Shown: positions 48,113 to 58,680 of the stretch, piece by piece
Numbering within the stretch: the stretch's first letter is position 1
Layout: each line of letters opens with the position of its first letter
NCBI GenBank assembly: GCA_949987565.1
Contig: OX465120.1
Coordinates: 4,831,587-4,895,586, forward strand
Source: Luidia sarsii
Taxonomy: Eukaryota; Echinodermata; Asteroidea; Paxillosida; Luidiidae
DNA length: 64,000 nt
Reading direction: 5' to 3'
Translations under genes and position numbers: made by a program
Notes under the pieces: generated by a model
Database searches by the model: none
Seen by the model: the letters and a program-made list of their open reading frames with translations, nothing else
What the model was told of the DNA's origin: nothing

Positions 48113-48345
48113 TCTGCCTTTGAGGAAGGTATTATTAGGATCAAAACGTCAGGCCCTACTAATTTTTGGCATCCTGAACTGATCGTACAGAGTCTGTTTT
48201 TCAGCAGTTTTTTAAAAGATAACTTTGAAATCTGGCAAACATAACTTTGACTGGACTGGGATTTGAACCCAAGACCTCTGGTTGTGCGTATCAGCGCTCT
48301 TATCATCCGAGCCCTGTGATGGTGGCCTTCCCAAATAATCACCTG
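48113..48345 (-). mobile_element. tRNA-headed SINE, copy 4 (near full length)
   Basis: On the minus strand it runs from the degenerate head (B box GGTTCAAATCC, 48,259-48,270) through TTATGTTTGCC and a body to GGGCCTGACGTTTTGATCC and CCTTCCTCAAAGGCAG. It shows that head and tail belong to one element. Confidence 0.85.
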
Positions 48346-48448
48346 GTCTTAAGGTGAAACAGGTTTTAAGATGAATAAATTAAGGAAAAACTTGGTTGGG
48401 AACTTTTGAAAAAATAATTTTTAAGGATGGGTAATCATGTAATTACTC

Positions 48449-48503
48449 TGCCTTTGAGAAAGGTCCTGCTAGGATCAAAATGTCAGGCCCACTAAATTTT
48501 GAG
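48449..48503 (-). mobile_element. SINE tail fragment
   Basis: CTGCCTTTGAGAAAGGTCC and AGGATCAAAATGTCAGGCCC. Tail only, reverse orientation. Confidence 0.8.
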
Positions 48504-50230
48504 ATGGTTAATCATCTTCGTTAAATTCCTGCCTACTCTGTTTGTCTTGGCGTTGGCACAACCAGCTTGCCATCCTCATTGTCTAAAGGGTTCAGTCAAC
48601 TTCAGCGACTGCCTACAGGTTGCGTGTGGACGGGGGATGGGTTAGCGGTCGGCCTTGGCAGGGAAACGCACAATTGCCCAATTTAAAATCAAGGACTTCC
48701 TTCCTCGCTCAACTCGTGTTTTTGTAGAGGCGTCCCATCGCTACCACCACAGCACCCCACTCACCCGGCATCCTTAGTTCCCCCCGCAAAAAAAAAGAAA
48801 CTTCCTTTCTCTCTTTCTCGGTAGCAGCTTGATCTCGTGGGTTATTTCTGGTTGTCTGTGGTGAGGGAAAGCCTCTCTTCGTGCAAGAGCTAGGGTCTGG
48901 TGGAGATTAGAACATTTCCCTCTGAAAGCCATGAGTAATCTGTTAGATGTATGCCTCACTTCGGAGACTTACATGTATCGTAAAAAAGATGGCATCTAAA
49001 ATCTCAAACATTTACTTGAGGGCATGACTTTTCCATCCTAGCATGACCTTTCTCAAAGGCAGAATGCTTTTGAGGTATTTGTGAGATAGTACTGCAACCA
49101 ACACTCTAAACCAAAGTTACTTCGAAGGTGTAAAGACCACTGTACTTAAAACTCCAAACTCTTTTGTTAGTTGTCAATAACAGGAACTTGGGTCAGGTTT
49201 CAGAAAGACGGAAGAATGTTTTTTTCAGACCACGGCTTCGGCTGTGGCTTTCTCACTTCCTTAAATAGACAAAAGCTGGACATGTTTCAGAGAAAAATTG
49301 TACTTTGTTGAACCTGAATACAAGGTTTCAACCTAAACACACAAAAAACCACAAGTATTTTGTGTGTGTGGTCAGAAAACAACTACAAATCTATAGTCAG
49401 AGCCATGGGTCTATAAGACCTTAATTTCTAGCCAACACTGACCCAGATCAGCAGACCTTTGGGGAAAAGTTCAAGAGGTACCCAAAAGAGCTGCCCACCA
49501 TAAAGCGCGTTAACCCACGCATGAACCATTAACTTCACCTCTAAACCAGCACCCACACTTTCTCCCCACCAAAGGTCAAATTTGATTGATTTTCAAGCAA
49601 TGCTTGTTCAACTTTTCAACCGCTGCTGGTAGGAACAAAAAAGTGGTCTCCATTCTACGATGTGTCTGGTCACATTAGGGACTGGACAAAAGTAATTAAA
49701 CCTCTCTTGTGTGTGCAGAGTAGATAACATCACTTGTGTTTACGCAGGACTTGTGTCTGATTAATCTACCATCGCTATCAGCATGTGTCAGTCTTCAATT
49801 TCTTTGGATTTTTTTGTTTGCAGCTAAGGCTGGCCATCTGTATATTGGTTCTGGACTGATTCAGGCTCTATAGTTGAGTTGACTATCTGACAGCGTGGTT
49901 GGAATGGACAGACAATCTGAGACTTGAATCAAGACTAGATTTTAATTGACACACCAGCACACCTCATAGGATTCCTGAGTGTCTTAGACTCCATACCAGC
50001 CTGAACCTCTCTGTGCCCTCACTCGGACCTTGTATAGATTTGGGGTTTTGGTTGCATTTAACTTGGAAGCAACTGAATGAAGTCTCAACATGAATATTGT
50101 GAAGTCAAATTTGTCTTCAAATCTTACCAGATTATGAGACATGGAAGCATTTGTTCTTGTTAATTTGTTCCTTTATCACCCAATTAATCTTAACCCATTC
50201 ATCCCGTTCTTTTTCCTTTCGTTCATTCAG
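48504..50230. other. No supported gene; one SINE tail
   Basis: A forward SINE tail is at 49,014-49,064. The rest has no coding exon with splice context; a minus frame at 48,774-48,959 is not credible. If the 38.7-50.3 kb gene model holds, this is intron. Confidence 0.4.
49014..49064 (+). mobile_element. SINE tail fragment
   Basis: TTGAGGGCATGACTTTTCC, ATCCTAGCATGACC, TTTCTCAAAGGCAGAATG in forward orientation. Confidence 0.75.
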
Positions 50231-50378
50231 GAAAACTTCGGCTGAAATTCACATCAACATCCAACGAACCTCTCCTCTCCTGTTGGTGAGCAGCCTGCAC
50301 CTATCCCACAATGCCTTGCGGACTGGCATGGCTCCCCATCTCCTCAGCACTGATGTCACTAGGAACCATCCTAGTCAC
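50231..50378 (+). CDS. Candidate first coding exon with hydrophobic N terminus (DRAM/TMEM150-like?)
   Basis: A strong acceptor (TTTTCCTTTCGTTCATTCAG) ends at 50,230 and a consensus donor GTGAGT starts at 50,379. Inside, ATG at 50,311 opens 22 codons plus two bases: MPCGLAW, then the hydrophobic LPISSALMSLGTILV. This reads like a signal anchor or first membrane helix. The pattern LP(I/V)S followed by S and a small-residue-rich helix resembles the start of DRAM/TMEM150 membrane proteins, which often begin in their second exon; that likeness is by eye and weak. The preceding 80 bases would be 5' UTR. The next coding exon, starting in phase 2, was not found in the window. Confidence 0.45.
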
Positions 50379-50429
50379 GTGAGTACCCAACTAATAACTC
50401 AGATTTTTCATATGGAAGCTTCTGATGTA

Positions 50430-50960
50430 ACAACAGTTGTTTTTATTGTCAATCTTGCTCATTTGAATCTCATTGGAAATCATGCATATTTGTACAGTCC
50501 ATATAAATCAAGTTACCACCTTCGCACTGCAAAACTATATCTGAGAAAATTACCTTTGAAATAATTTTAAGAAGCTAAAGGGTAACATATGTCTCCTTTT
50601 GCTGTAGCAACAATAGATTCCAACTTCAATCTTGCTCGTTTGAATCAATTGGAACTCATCAACTGCACATTTGTACATATATATCAAGTTACCACCTTTG
50701 CACTGCCATGGTAAACCTTATCTGGGAACATTACTTTTAAATATACCTTTAAGAGGCTATACAGAACCTAATGGCTCCTTTTACTGCAGCAACAATAGTT
50801 TTCAATTTCAATCTTGGTCATTTGGAATACAACTGCACATTTGTACAGTACATATAAATCAAGTTACCACCTTCGCACTGCAAGACTGTATCTGAGAAAA
50901 TTACTTTTAGATATACCTTTAAGAAGCTAAAGAGCCTAATGGCTCCTTTTATTGTCCACT
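50430..50960. repeat. Three tandem copies of a ~175-bp unit
   Basis: Each unit has CAATCTTG(C/G)TC, ATTTGTACA, ATATCAAGTTACCACCTT, GCACTGC and a T/A-rich stretch before AGAAGCTAAAG or AGAGGCTATA and GGCTCCTTTTA. It starts about 50 bases after the donor of the 50.3-kb exon. Confidence 0.85.
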
Positions 50961-53900
50961 CAAGATGTGTACAGCCCCTTCCCCTCCCCCTTGATCAAAT
51001 TTACCCCCAAGAGAACTCTAATTGAAATAAAGATGAAAAAAACAACCTGTTAGTTTACTTCCCCTCCTTGAACACTTAAAGAGCTCTGGCCACTTATGGT
51101 AGGAAACCCTCTCCCTGTCTGTGGGTCAATCAGCATCATGATAGCCACTAAACTACCTCAAGGCATCATCTTGAAGCATCTTTCAAGAACTCGTCCACTC
51201 TCCAGGTATCAAAGCGATGCTTCTCTCCCAACCCCAACCCCCACTCTGCGGCCAAGCAAGCACCGCATACAAACACTTGTTGTTTTTGAAGACTCTAGAA
51301 CTCTGTTCAGTTGCCACATAACTCTCAAAAGTGCAACGATTGTACATGTATCTCTAATGATACCTTCTCTTGGGTCCATCTTCCATGATGGGCCATTTTT
51401 CCTCTCCTGCGATTCTTCCGAGAGATGGTCTATAAATCAAGCCCTTATTGTGTCTACTGGCTCCAAACCATTATAGTATCATCACCCCCTCCTTTGTCCC
51501 CGAGGGGTAATTACCAGCGATTAATACTCAGGGAAAGCTGTGGGCGGATAAGAGTCTTGGATGGAAGCCTTAATGAGGAGTTTTGTGGAGGATTGAGGGG
51601 ATCTGATTCGGCTTAATTGAGCTTAATGACCACCCTCTGTGAATTGATTCTCCAATGAGTGGTTATTTCGTGGCCCAAATGAGGGACTTTGTGATCCACT
51701 AGCCCTCCGTCCACAGAATCATACCTGTTGGAGTGGACTCTCAAGTCAGACCCCTTTAGACTGTCCTCAGAATGACCAACAGAAACAGCTGCCCATTTCC
51801 TTCTAAAAGAATCTCTCCAACTGTTAGATTCATGATGGAAATTGTGGCAAATGTCTTGCTAACTTCTTGATGACCGAAATATATCAATCTTTAAGATTAA
51901 GACAGCTCAATGTTTCAATCTTGGTTGCACCTCTCATCATATGTAGGATGCAGTGGCTCCTTTAAAGGTTTTCTTTAAGTTATAAAAGTGGATTTCAATA
52001 TCTTGTGTCAAACCTTGACCCTATTCTAGCTAAGCCCATCCCTGTAGTTGCACCTAGTTAACCCCTCAAAATATTCAATAATAGTTTCAGCAGCGTTAGA
52101 GTTGTTAGATAATTACCCCTCCTCTTCCTTTCCCTGCCTGGACCTCAGGTTCCCCTCCTGTGCCCCCTTTATCACCCCCTACCCTCCTTCCCCTTCCCCG
52201 ATAACAAATTCATAAATTTGGTTTATGATCTCAAAATTGTTATTATCCTGTGTACAGTTCCTCCATCTCTTGTTTTTTCCCTTCCCCTCTGTCCCTGTCC
52301 CATACCCGCCCCGTCCCGCTCCCACTCCCATCTCCCCTCTCCTCTCAGCCCTGAGGATGTCTGTTTAATATAACGCCCTGTCCGCACCTGTCGGACCTTT
52401 CTTGTGCCCCCATTGTACCCGCCCCAGCCCCTCTATTAATGAGAAAAGATGGCTATTCTACGCAGGCATCAACCTGTACCCCATTAGCAAGGGCTTGTCC
52501 CCAATTATCCACAAGAATAATCGGCCTTCCCATTGTTCCCTAAACACCTGATGCCTGAAATCTCCCTCCCCACTTTACAAGTCCACCCCACCTCCCTCCT
52601 CTCCGAAATATATAACGGTCCCCCCCCCCTCCTTAAAAAACAAAATACCGTATCTAAACCGCATCAGATGGGAAAGGTTATCTGTTACGACCTGTGGTGG
52701 GGACAGTACTATCATGAATTGTGTTTTATCCAGACTGTAAAAGGCCGGTACCCATGTGGTAATCGATAAGGCTTGTTAGGGTCCTTTCAACCCTTCACGA
52801 TCTATCAGAAAAGGAAGATGAGAAAGGCAAAGCTAGCCATCCGCTAAAACTCCTGCCCCCATCTTCAGCCCCGACCAGCCTCCGACAGGAGCAGATCAGA
52901 AATGTTAATTATGCTACGCTGCGACTCCTTTTGAGCCTCAGTCACGCAAAGGGGAAAAAAAGGGCGGTCAGATATCCTCGCCTAATTTGGCCTCTTTTTT
53001 CGGTGAGGTGGAGCACAGTTTGACCAGTCTGAGCGCTTTCAGGAACAGACCGATGGCTTGTCTGATCGATCGATGTTGGCCCAGGGATGACTGGCTGGTT
53101 GATTGATGGTTGAAAGGCAGTAGAAACCGATAAATCAAGGTTACATCTCACAGCCCAGACAGGATTCAAAAAATCTTGATATAACCCGTCTCCTGGCTGG
53201 TCCCCTTGCCATTTGATTCAGTTTATTCAGTCCAGTCGGCACGGCAATAACTGAAAGCACCATCACGGGGCCTTGCCTCAGACTGAAAAAGGCTGCGGTC
53301 CTTGAAAAGTCAGGAAAACTCTGTCATAAAGTGAAAAGGTTGCTAACTACTGACAGGCTAAAGTCGCCCAGGATCGGAAATTAACAGAGAGAGAAAAACT
53401 GACATATCAGTTGGAGCAGACTCTCACCTGAAGGCCTTGTGGAATCCCATTATTTCCCTCCCTGGCTACACCAATCATCTGTCAGAACCTCGTCTCGCAA
53501 CTCCCCTCTCATGTTCAGTCCTGAGCCCTGTCCGCACTGGGGGGGGAACTCACATGTATGTACCAAGCAAATGGGTAACTTGACCATTTTAAACCAGGAA
53601 GTTTTCCTCCGAGGTAACTTTCCAGGTTCGAATCGGTATTTTAACCGACTGACTTCGGCCCGGTTGAATTGACCAGGTCAGTTTGTACATTTTAGTCAGT
53701 TGGTTAAGTTGGTTATCTATCCACGTCGATAATCTAAGTGCGAACGCTGGTAAGATTTACCCATTGAATGTTACCCACAGTCATGGTAATGAAAAGTCCA
53801 TTGTGAACACAGTTCTAGCCTCAACTTTCTCTCTTGCCTTTGAGAAAGATTCAGCAAAGATAACAAAGTAATTAGGACCTCAAAGAAATCTTCCAGAAGA

Positions 53901-54032
53901 AAATTCCAGAGCAACTTGTTTTAAGATAAAATAATGATAAACTATGGGTATATTTTGAATTTGATGAGGACTTATTAAGCTTTAAAAATAGAGACTCTGC
54001 AAAAAAAAATTATACCTGTTTTGAAAAATGCC
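50961..54032. other. No supported gene
   Basis: C- and CT-rich patches (52,130-52,420; 52,560-52,640) alternate with unique sequence. None of the short frames has codon bias or paired splice sites. A degenerate SINE tail (CTTGCCTTTGAGAAAGATTC) is at 53,833. Confidence 0.4.
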
Positions 54033-54280
54033 TAAGAAAACTTTGATTAGACTGGTACTCGAACCCGAGACCTCTGGTTTTGTGTACCAGCACTCTGAGC
54101 TATCCAGCCCTTATAGACGACGGGCTGCCAAAATAGCCAACTAGTCTTTGCTAAGGTGGGGCGCCAGTCAGTAGCAATTCAACCATTAACAGACCTACCT
54201 ATCTCCAGGGATTACAACTCCATTTTTATCCAGATGCAAACAACCAATTGTTGTAAACCTGACTAAATAGCTCGCGGAAC
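54033..54280 (-). mobile_element. tRNA-headed SINE, copy 5, with 5' extension
   Basis: The minus-strand head GGGCTGGATAGCTCAGAGTG (the A box has lost a few bases) and a B-box region GGGTTCGAGTACC lead to AAAGTTTTCTTAGGC. Upstream on the same strand (54,113-54,280) is the same extension as in copy 2. Confidence 0.8.
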
Positions 54281-54982
54281 ACACAAAGTGGATGCAGCTA
54301 TTTCAATTCAAGTCAAACAAATCAATGAAAAACTGACTTGAAGCTTTTGAACACGTGTCAGGGTTTTTTGCCTTTTTTTCAAATCTGTTCAAAAGTTCCT
54401 AGTCACTTTGTTAGAAAATACCATTGCTAGAAAGACTGCTCTTAACTTATGTAAGCTCCTTGTCTGAAGACGACAATTACATGTAAAAGGCTCTTAGCAT
54501 CTTGTTCAGTTGTCAAGCCTTCTTTCAGACCTAAAACACAATTGAATTTTGACTTAATGCGGCTCAAAATGACTCCTCAAGACGAATTTGTTCCGAGCTA
54601 ACTGTTAACAGTTTGACCTCAATCCCACAAGGAGGGGGAGGTAGCCTGTGGCGCTACTGCCCTTCCTTGAGGGTCTCCCACAAGGGATAATTGGTGAGCA
54701 TGGGCTGAAGGATTAGCAGCCCTCTTCTGGGCACCATAGGGGGACTGGGATTAACCAGCAGGGGGGATGGATTAAACAGACTCCTTTTTGTGGGGAAGGG
54801 TGGAAATGTTTGGTCTGTGCTGAGTCAGTGAATACACAAAACCCAATACCTAATGAGTGGTGAGCTCTGATATCTCATTCTCTGTCATTCAGAACCCCAC
54901 CCCATCCCCCCTCATAAAATGATTCCAATCTAGATGGGTCTTGATGCTGCAAAATGCATTTTTCTCCCAAATTTTGTAATAT
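54281..54982. other. No supported gene
   Basis: Unique sequence, G-rich around 54,630-54,790, without splice-site pairs or coding frames. Confidence 0.4.
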
Positions 54983-55135
54983 GCAAAACTGTTGCAAACT
55001 GATTACTGCCTAAAATGACCCAAATACACTTATCCAAATTTTGATCCTAGTTTTGATCCTAGCAGGACCTTTCTCTCTGAGGCTCTTCCTTGGAGAAAGG
55101 TCCTGCTAGGATTGAAATGTCAGGCCCTCCTATTT
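54983..55135. mobile_element. Inverted pair of SINE bodies
   Basis: A forward body (ACTGTTGCAAACTGATTACTG to GATCCTAGCAGGACCTTTC) is followed within about 20 bases by a reverse tail (GGAGAAAGGTCCTGCTAGG to GAAATGTCAGGCCC). Together they make a palindrome around 55,080. Confidence 0.8.
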
Positions 55136-55973
55136 GTCCTAATGTTTAAACTTCATATTTTCTAAATCAATGTAAGAAATAACCCTATAAGGTGTAGTAG
55201 GAGTAGAACGTAGGGCTTGTTTCAGTCCAGTCACCCCTCTCAGTTCTACTTGATTTCCAGTCTTGCAACAATCGAAGAAAGCTTATACCTTGCTTCAGCC
55301 TAGTCATCCCCTTTCCAAGACTATTTGATTTTAAGTCTTTCACCTATAAAGGGACGGAGGCTTATGGCTTGCTTCAATCCTAGTCACCCCCTTTCCAGAT
55401 ACACCGACAATTCCAACATTGGATTTCTGTAACGTTAGGGCAGGGCTTTTCCTGTTTCCATAAAAGGAATTCCCCCGAGAAAACTGGCCTCCTCCGATCC
55501 TACTGGTGACCTCCGGCCATAGGTTATAGGCTGGTCTCCACAAAGGAGAGAAGGGAAGGGTTGTTTTGTATTACTTCAGGTACTTGAAACAAACTGAAAA
55601 AGGACAAGACATTATTAGGACATCAGTGAAGAGAAAACATCGACACCTCATAACCTTCCAGTCAACAGGTGCTTCAGATCACAGTGCTAACTTCCAATGA
55701 TTGTTCACAAATTTCTCACCACCAGTCCTGCTTTTTCTATAGTGCGCTGAAGTTCTCATTATCTATGAATATTCATTGCAGCCTTTATGAATATTCAATT
55801 ATAATTCCCTTCAAAACTCTTTATGAGAATGTAGTTTGTCCTTATGAATGAGTGAATGATTATGCAGTTTTCCTGTATACATTAGTCCTTTATGTATGCA
55901 AATTATAATACAATTTTCCTCAATGAATATTAATACCAAACAAAATCCAAACTATAAAACAACATAAATTTAC

Positions 55974-56126
55974 CAACATCTGAAATAGTATCAGAATTTT
56001 CCAGCACCAAAAACTTTGAAATCTCCCCAGAATATCCGATAAAGTTGGGGATGTCAGTCCGAAGTCTCTTGCACCAAGCCAACAAGTTGTGTGGTAGTTT
56101 CCCCTCAGGGCAGGGGCTCACCTGCC
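55974..56126 (-). CDS. Candidate internal exon, 153 bp, phase 1-1
   Basis: On the minus strand an acceptor CGCACCCCTACAG is followed by an open frame containing SPCPEGKLPHNLLAWCKRLR, TDIPNFIGYSGEISKFLV and LENSDTISDV, then a donor GTAAAT at 55,973. Exactly 51 codons with the same phase at both ends and good amino-acid balance make it exon-like. I recognise no domain; two Cys residues are present. The opposite strand also offers splice-like sites (AATCTCCCCAG at 56,030 and CCTGGTAAGC at 56,159) but its frames contain stops or look poorer. Confidence 0.35.
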
Positions 56127-57051
56127 CTGTAGGGGTGCGGTGTGGGGTTCCCCCTCCTGGTAAGCACCTTGTTTGCGTTACCTTGGCTCCAAATGCTCGC
56201 CCATGGGTTATCAAGGCAATCGTCACGGTAACATCCTATTCCCAACTCTTGTTAATCACTGATAGTGTGATACTTGAGTCTCAAAAAAAGATTTCAAAAA
56301 AAAAAAAAAAATGAAGAAAGATATTTCAAGGATTCAAATGTGTTGTTTTTCCCCTGCAGCTCATCAGAGATTTTGTTTTTGAAAAATCTAATCTCCTCCT
56401 TATCAAGAATGAATTAACTTTGGCCTCGGAGCGTGGTATTTGTTGGCTGATGGCATCCCAAGTTTTCGTTCCTCTAAATCCGATCCTGAGCTCTTAATTC
56501 AAGTTGACATTTTGAGCCCCCCCCCTCTACAAACCTTGATCCTATTGGTGACAGCAAATCAACTCGATATCATTAGCAAATATCCATTGGTGCTTTGCAA
56601 TTACTGGGTCATATGAAAAAGAAAAAAGATCGGGTGATGGAATTAGTTGCTTTTCCTGGTTAATTTTCGGGGAGAGGATGTTTTTTCGGAGCAGTGGAGA
56701 AAGATGAATGTGACAGATTGTGTGATTTATTGCGGGTATGAAGAAGGCTGTCAGTAACAAGCCATGGCTGAATTCATTGGCTATGGCTGACAATAACACA
56801 CAAGCATAATGGGAATCGGCTGCATCCGCTCACAAGCAGCTTCCATAGACTTGTGGTTAATCTGAAGCCGTAGTCTCAAAATTCCAACAAGCTCATGCAG
56901 TCAAAGCCCTATCACCGACCACTTATAAAATTTACCGTCTGAAATCAGTTTGTGTTATCATCTTACATTTATTTGAAGTTCTGTAGTTTGCTCCTTTTCT
57001 GAATAAATTTCACTGTCTCAAAACTTTATTTATAGCAGACCTATCCTTTAC
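56127..57051. other. No supported gene
   Basis: Contains an A-run (56,298-56,312) and TTCCATAGACTTGTGG near 56,840, which resembles the tandem repeat at 62,216-62,510. Short ORFs only. Confidence 0.4.
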
Positions 57052-57260
57052 TTTGCTAGGATTGAAACGTCAGGCCCTCCTAAATTTTGACATTTGCATT
57101 TTTGATCATTTTAGTCAGTAAGCATTTTGAAAAAAATGGCAAAGAAAACTTTAACTGGATCAGGATTTGAACCTGAGCGAACCAGTGCTCTCACCAACTA
57201 AGCTATCCAGCCCTTAGATGGTGGCCTTTCCAAATAGTCTAATAGTCTTGGCCGGGGTGG
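57052..57260 (-). mobile_element. tRNA-headed SINE, copy 6 (head, body and tail)
   Basis: The minus strand begins GGGCTGGATAGCTTAGTTGG, has B box GGTTCAAATCC, then AAAGTTTTCTTTGCCATTTT, TACTGACTAAAATGATC and GGGCCTGACGTTTCAATCC, ending at CTAGCAAAG. It is the clearest link between the tRNA head and the widespread tail fragments. About 40 bases of the 5' extension are kept at 57,221-57,260. Confidence 0.88.
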
Positions 57261-58680
57261 GGTAAAGATTTTGTGCTGACACCATGTACGGTATTATTAA
57301 AAGCTCTTTTGTGAGTGAGTGCGGCTCTGAGGAGAGCCAGTAACTCAACACTGCAGACTGTATGAGCTGTCTGTCACCATAAATCTGCCTAAGATCCAAG
57401 GAGTCAGTGTCAGCCCTCGTTCTTGTAAGGGAGAAAGACCATTCGCTTGTGAGGGCTTCTCGGGCTTATGGCATCATTGTGTCTTGACAGGAAGCGAAAA
57501 GAACTTTGTGACTCTCAGATCAAGAACTTGGCCTGCAGAGGCTGTAACCCCTACGAAACCCCACACCTTCCTTGAACAAGAAACAACAAAGAAACACTTC
57601 TCTTTCACCAGGGGACAATAGAAGTCGGAAACCCCTTCCTTTTTTCAGCTTCAGTCAGGGAGGAGGGGGGGGATTTCTCCCCAAATTTGACAGCCCAAAT
57701 AATTGATTGCCTGCGAAATCCCAGCAGACCATTTGACACTAGAAAGGGTCTCCTAGCTATCAGTACCAGTTTGATTGAAACTGACAGATCTGTAAGCTGA
57801 GGTGCCTGTGTTTACTCTAGTCTAGGCTCAAGTGCACAAGCTACCACCCTATCTGTGATCTTTATGGGTTACAAAACTGACAGTCATTCCAAATGAAAAC
57901 TTTTCCGAATTACATGAAAAGAGACCCTTTATTTATCAATTTGAAAGGTAAAGGTTTCAGAAGTCACAAAGGGTAATGCTCGTAGACTGCTTTGAAAGTT
58001 CCTGAAATGAATTGCACTTTGTAACACACTTTTTGTGCTGCAATGCCATTGTGCAAGACACAGTAGGTCCACAGATATAACCTTCCGTAGGCCTATTATT
58101 TACTGAAACTAGAACTTTCCGGTTTAAATTTCTCTTCGCCTTTAGGCTAGGCCCCTGGGAATTGGTTTAAATTAAAAATCGTCTGGGCAAGTCGAGATTA
58201 CTTGACTTAAAGGTTTGATAGACTCGATTACAGGACATGACAGTATAATGTAACACCCTTTTTTCAAGTAAAATGTCTAGCTACATACATGTTTAAACTG
58301 TTACTTTCCAAACACAATAGATATTTTTTGGTTCATTATAACCGATGCCCTACAGTACTTGTCACTGGTTCCCTTTGTTTTCAACGGTTCCTCTTGGCCC
58401 TTTCCAAGCTACCTGTACATGTATCATTACTACTACATTTCAGTTTTATTGTCCTTTCAGTTTAACTGGTACCCATGGCGGATGTCATCAGTGTCTGCAA
58501 ATTTCTCCTGTAGTGCACTTTCAAATTTGCACAAAAGTTGTACCCATTTGACGAAATCAAAATCCTGTTTTAAAACATCGCCCTTTCACGAACACCAATG
58601 TTTCTTGCTGCAGCCTCATTGGACGAAAGTTGATCATGTGACCATCACATGATTGTTTTTAAAAAGAAAATCATTAGATA
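57261..58680. other. No gene; 3' flank of the GPCR gene
   Basis: No coding exon is seen. Sequence up to 58,680 should hold the GPCR 3' UTR; a minus-strand AATAAA (TTTATT on plus) occurs at several places, such as near 58,443 and 57,930, so the true poly(A) site cannot be chosen by eye. Confidence 0.4.
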
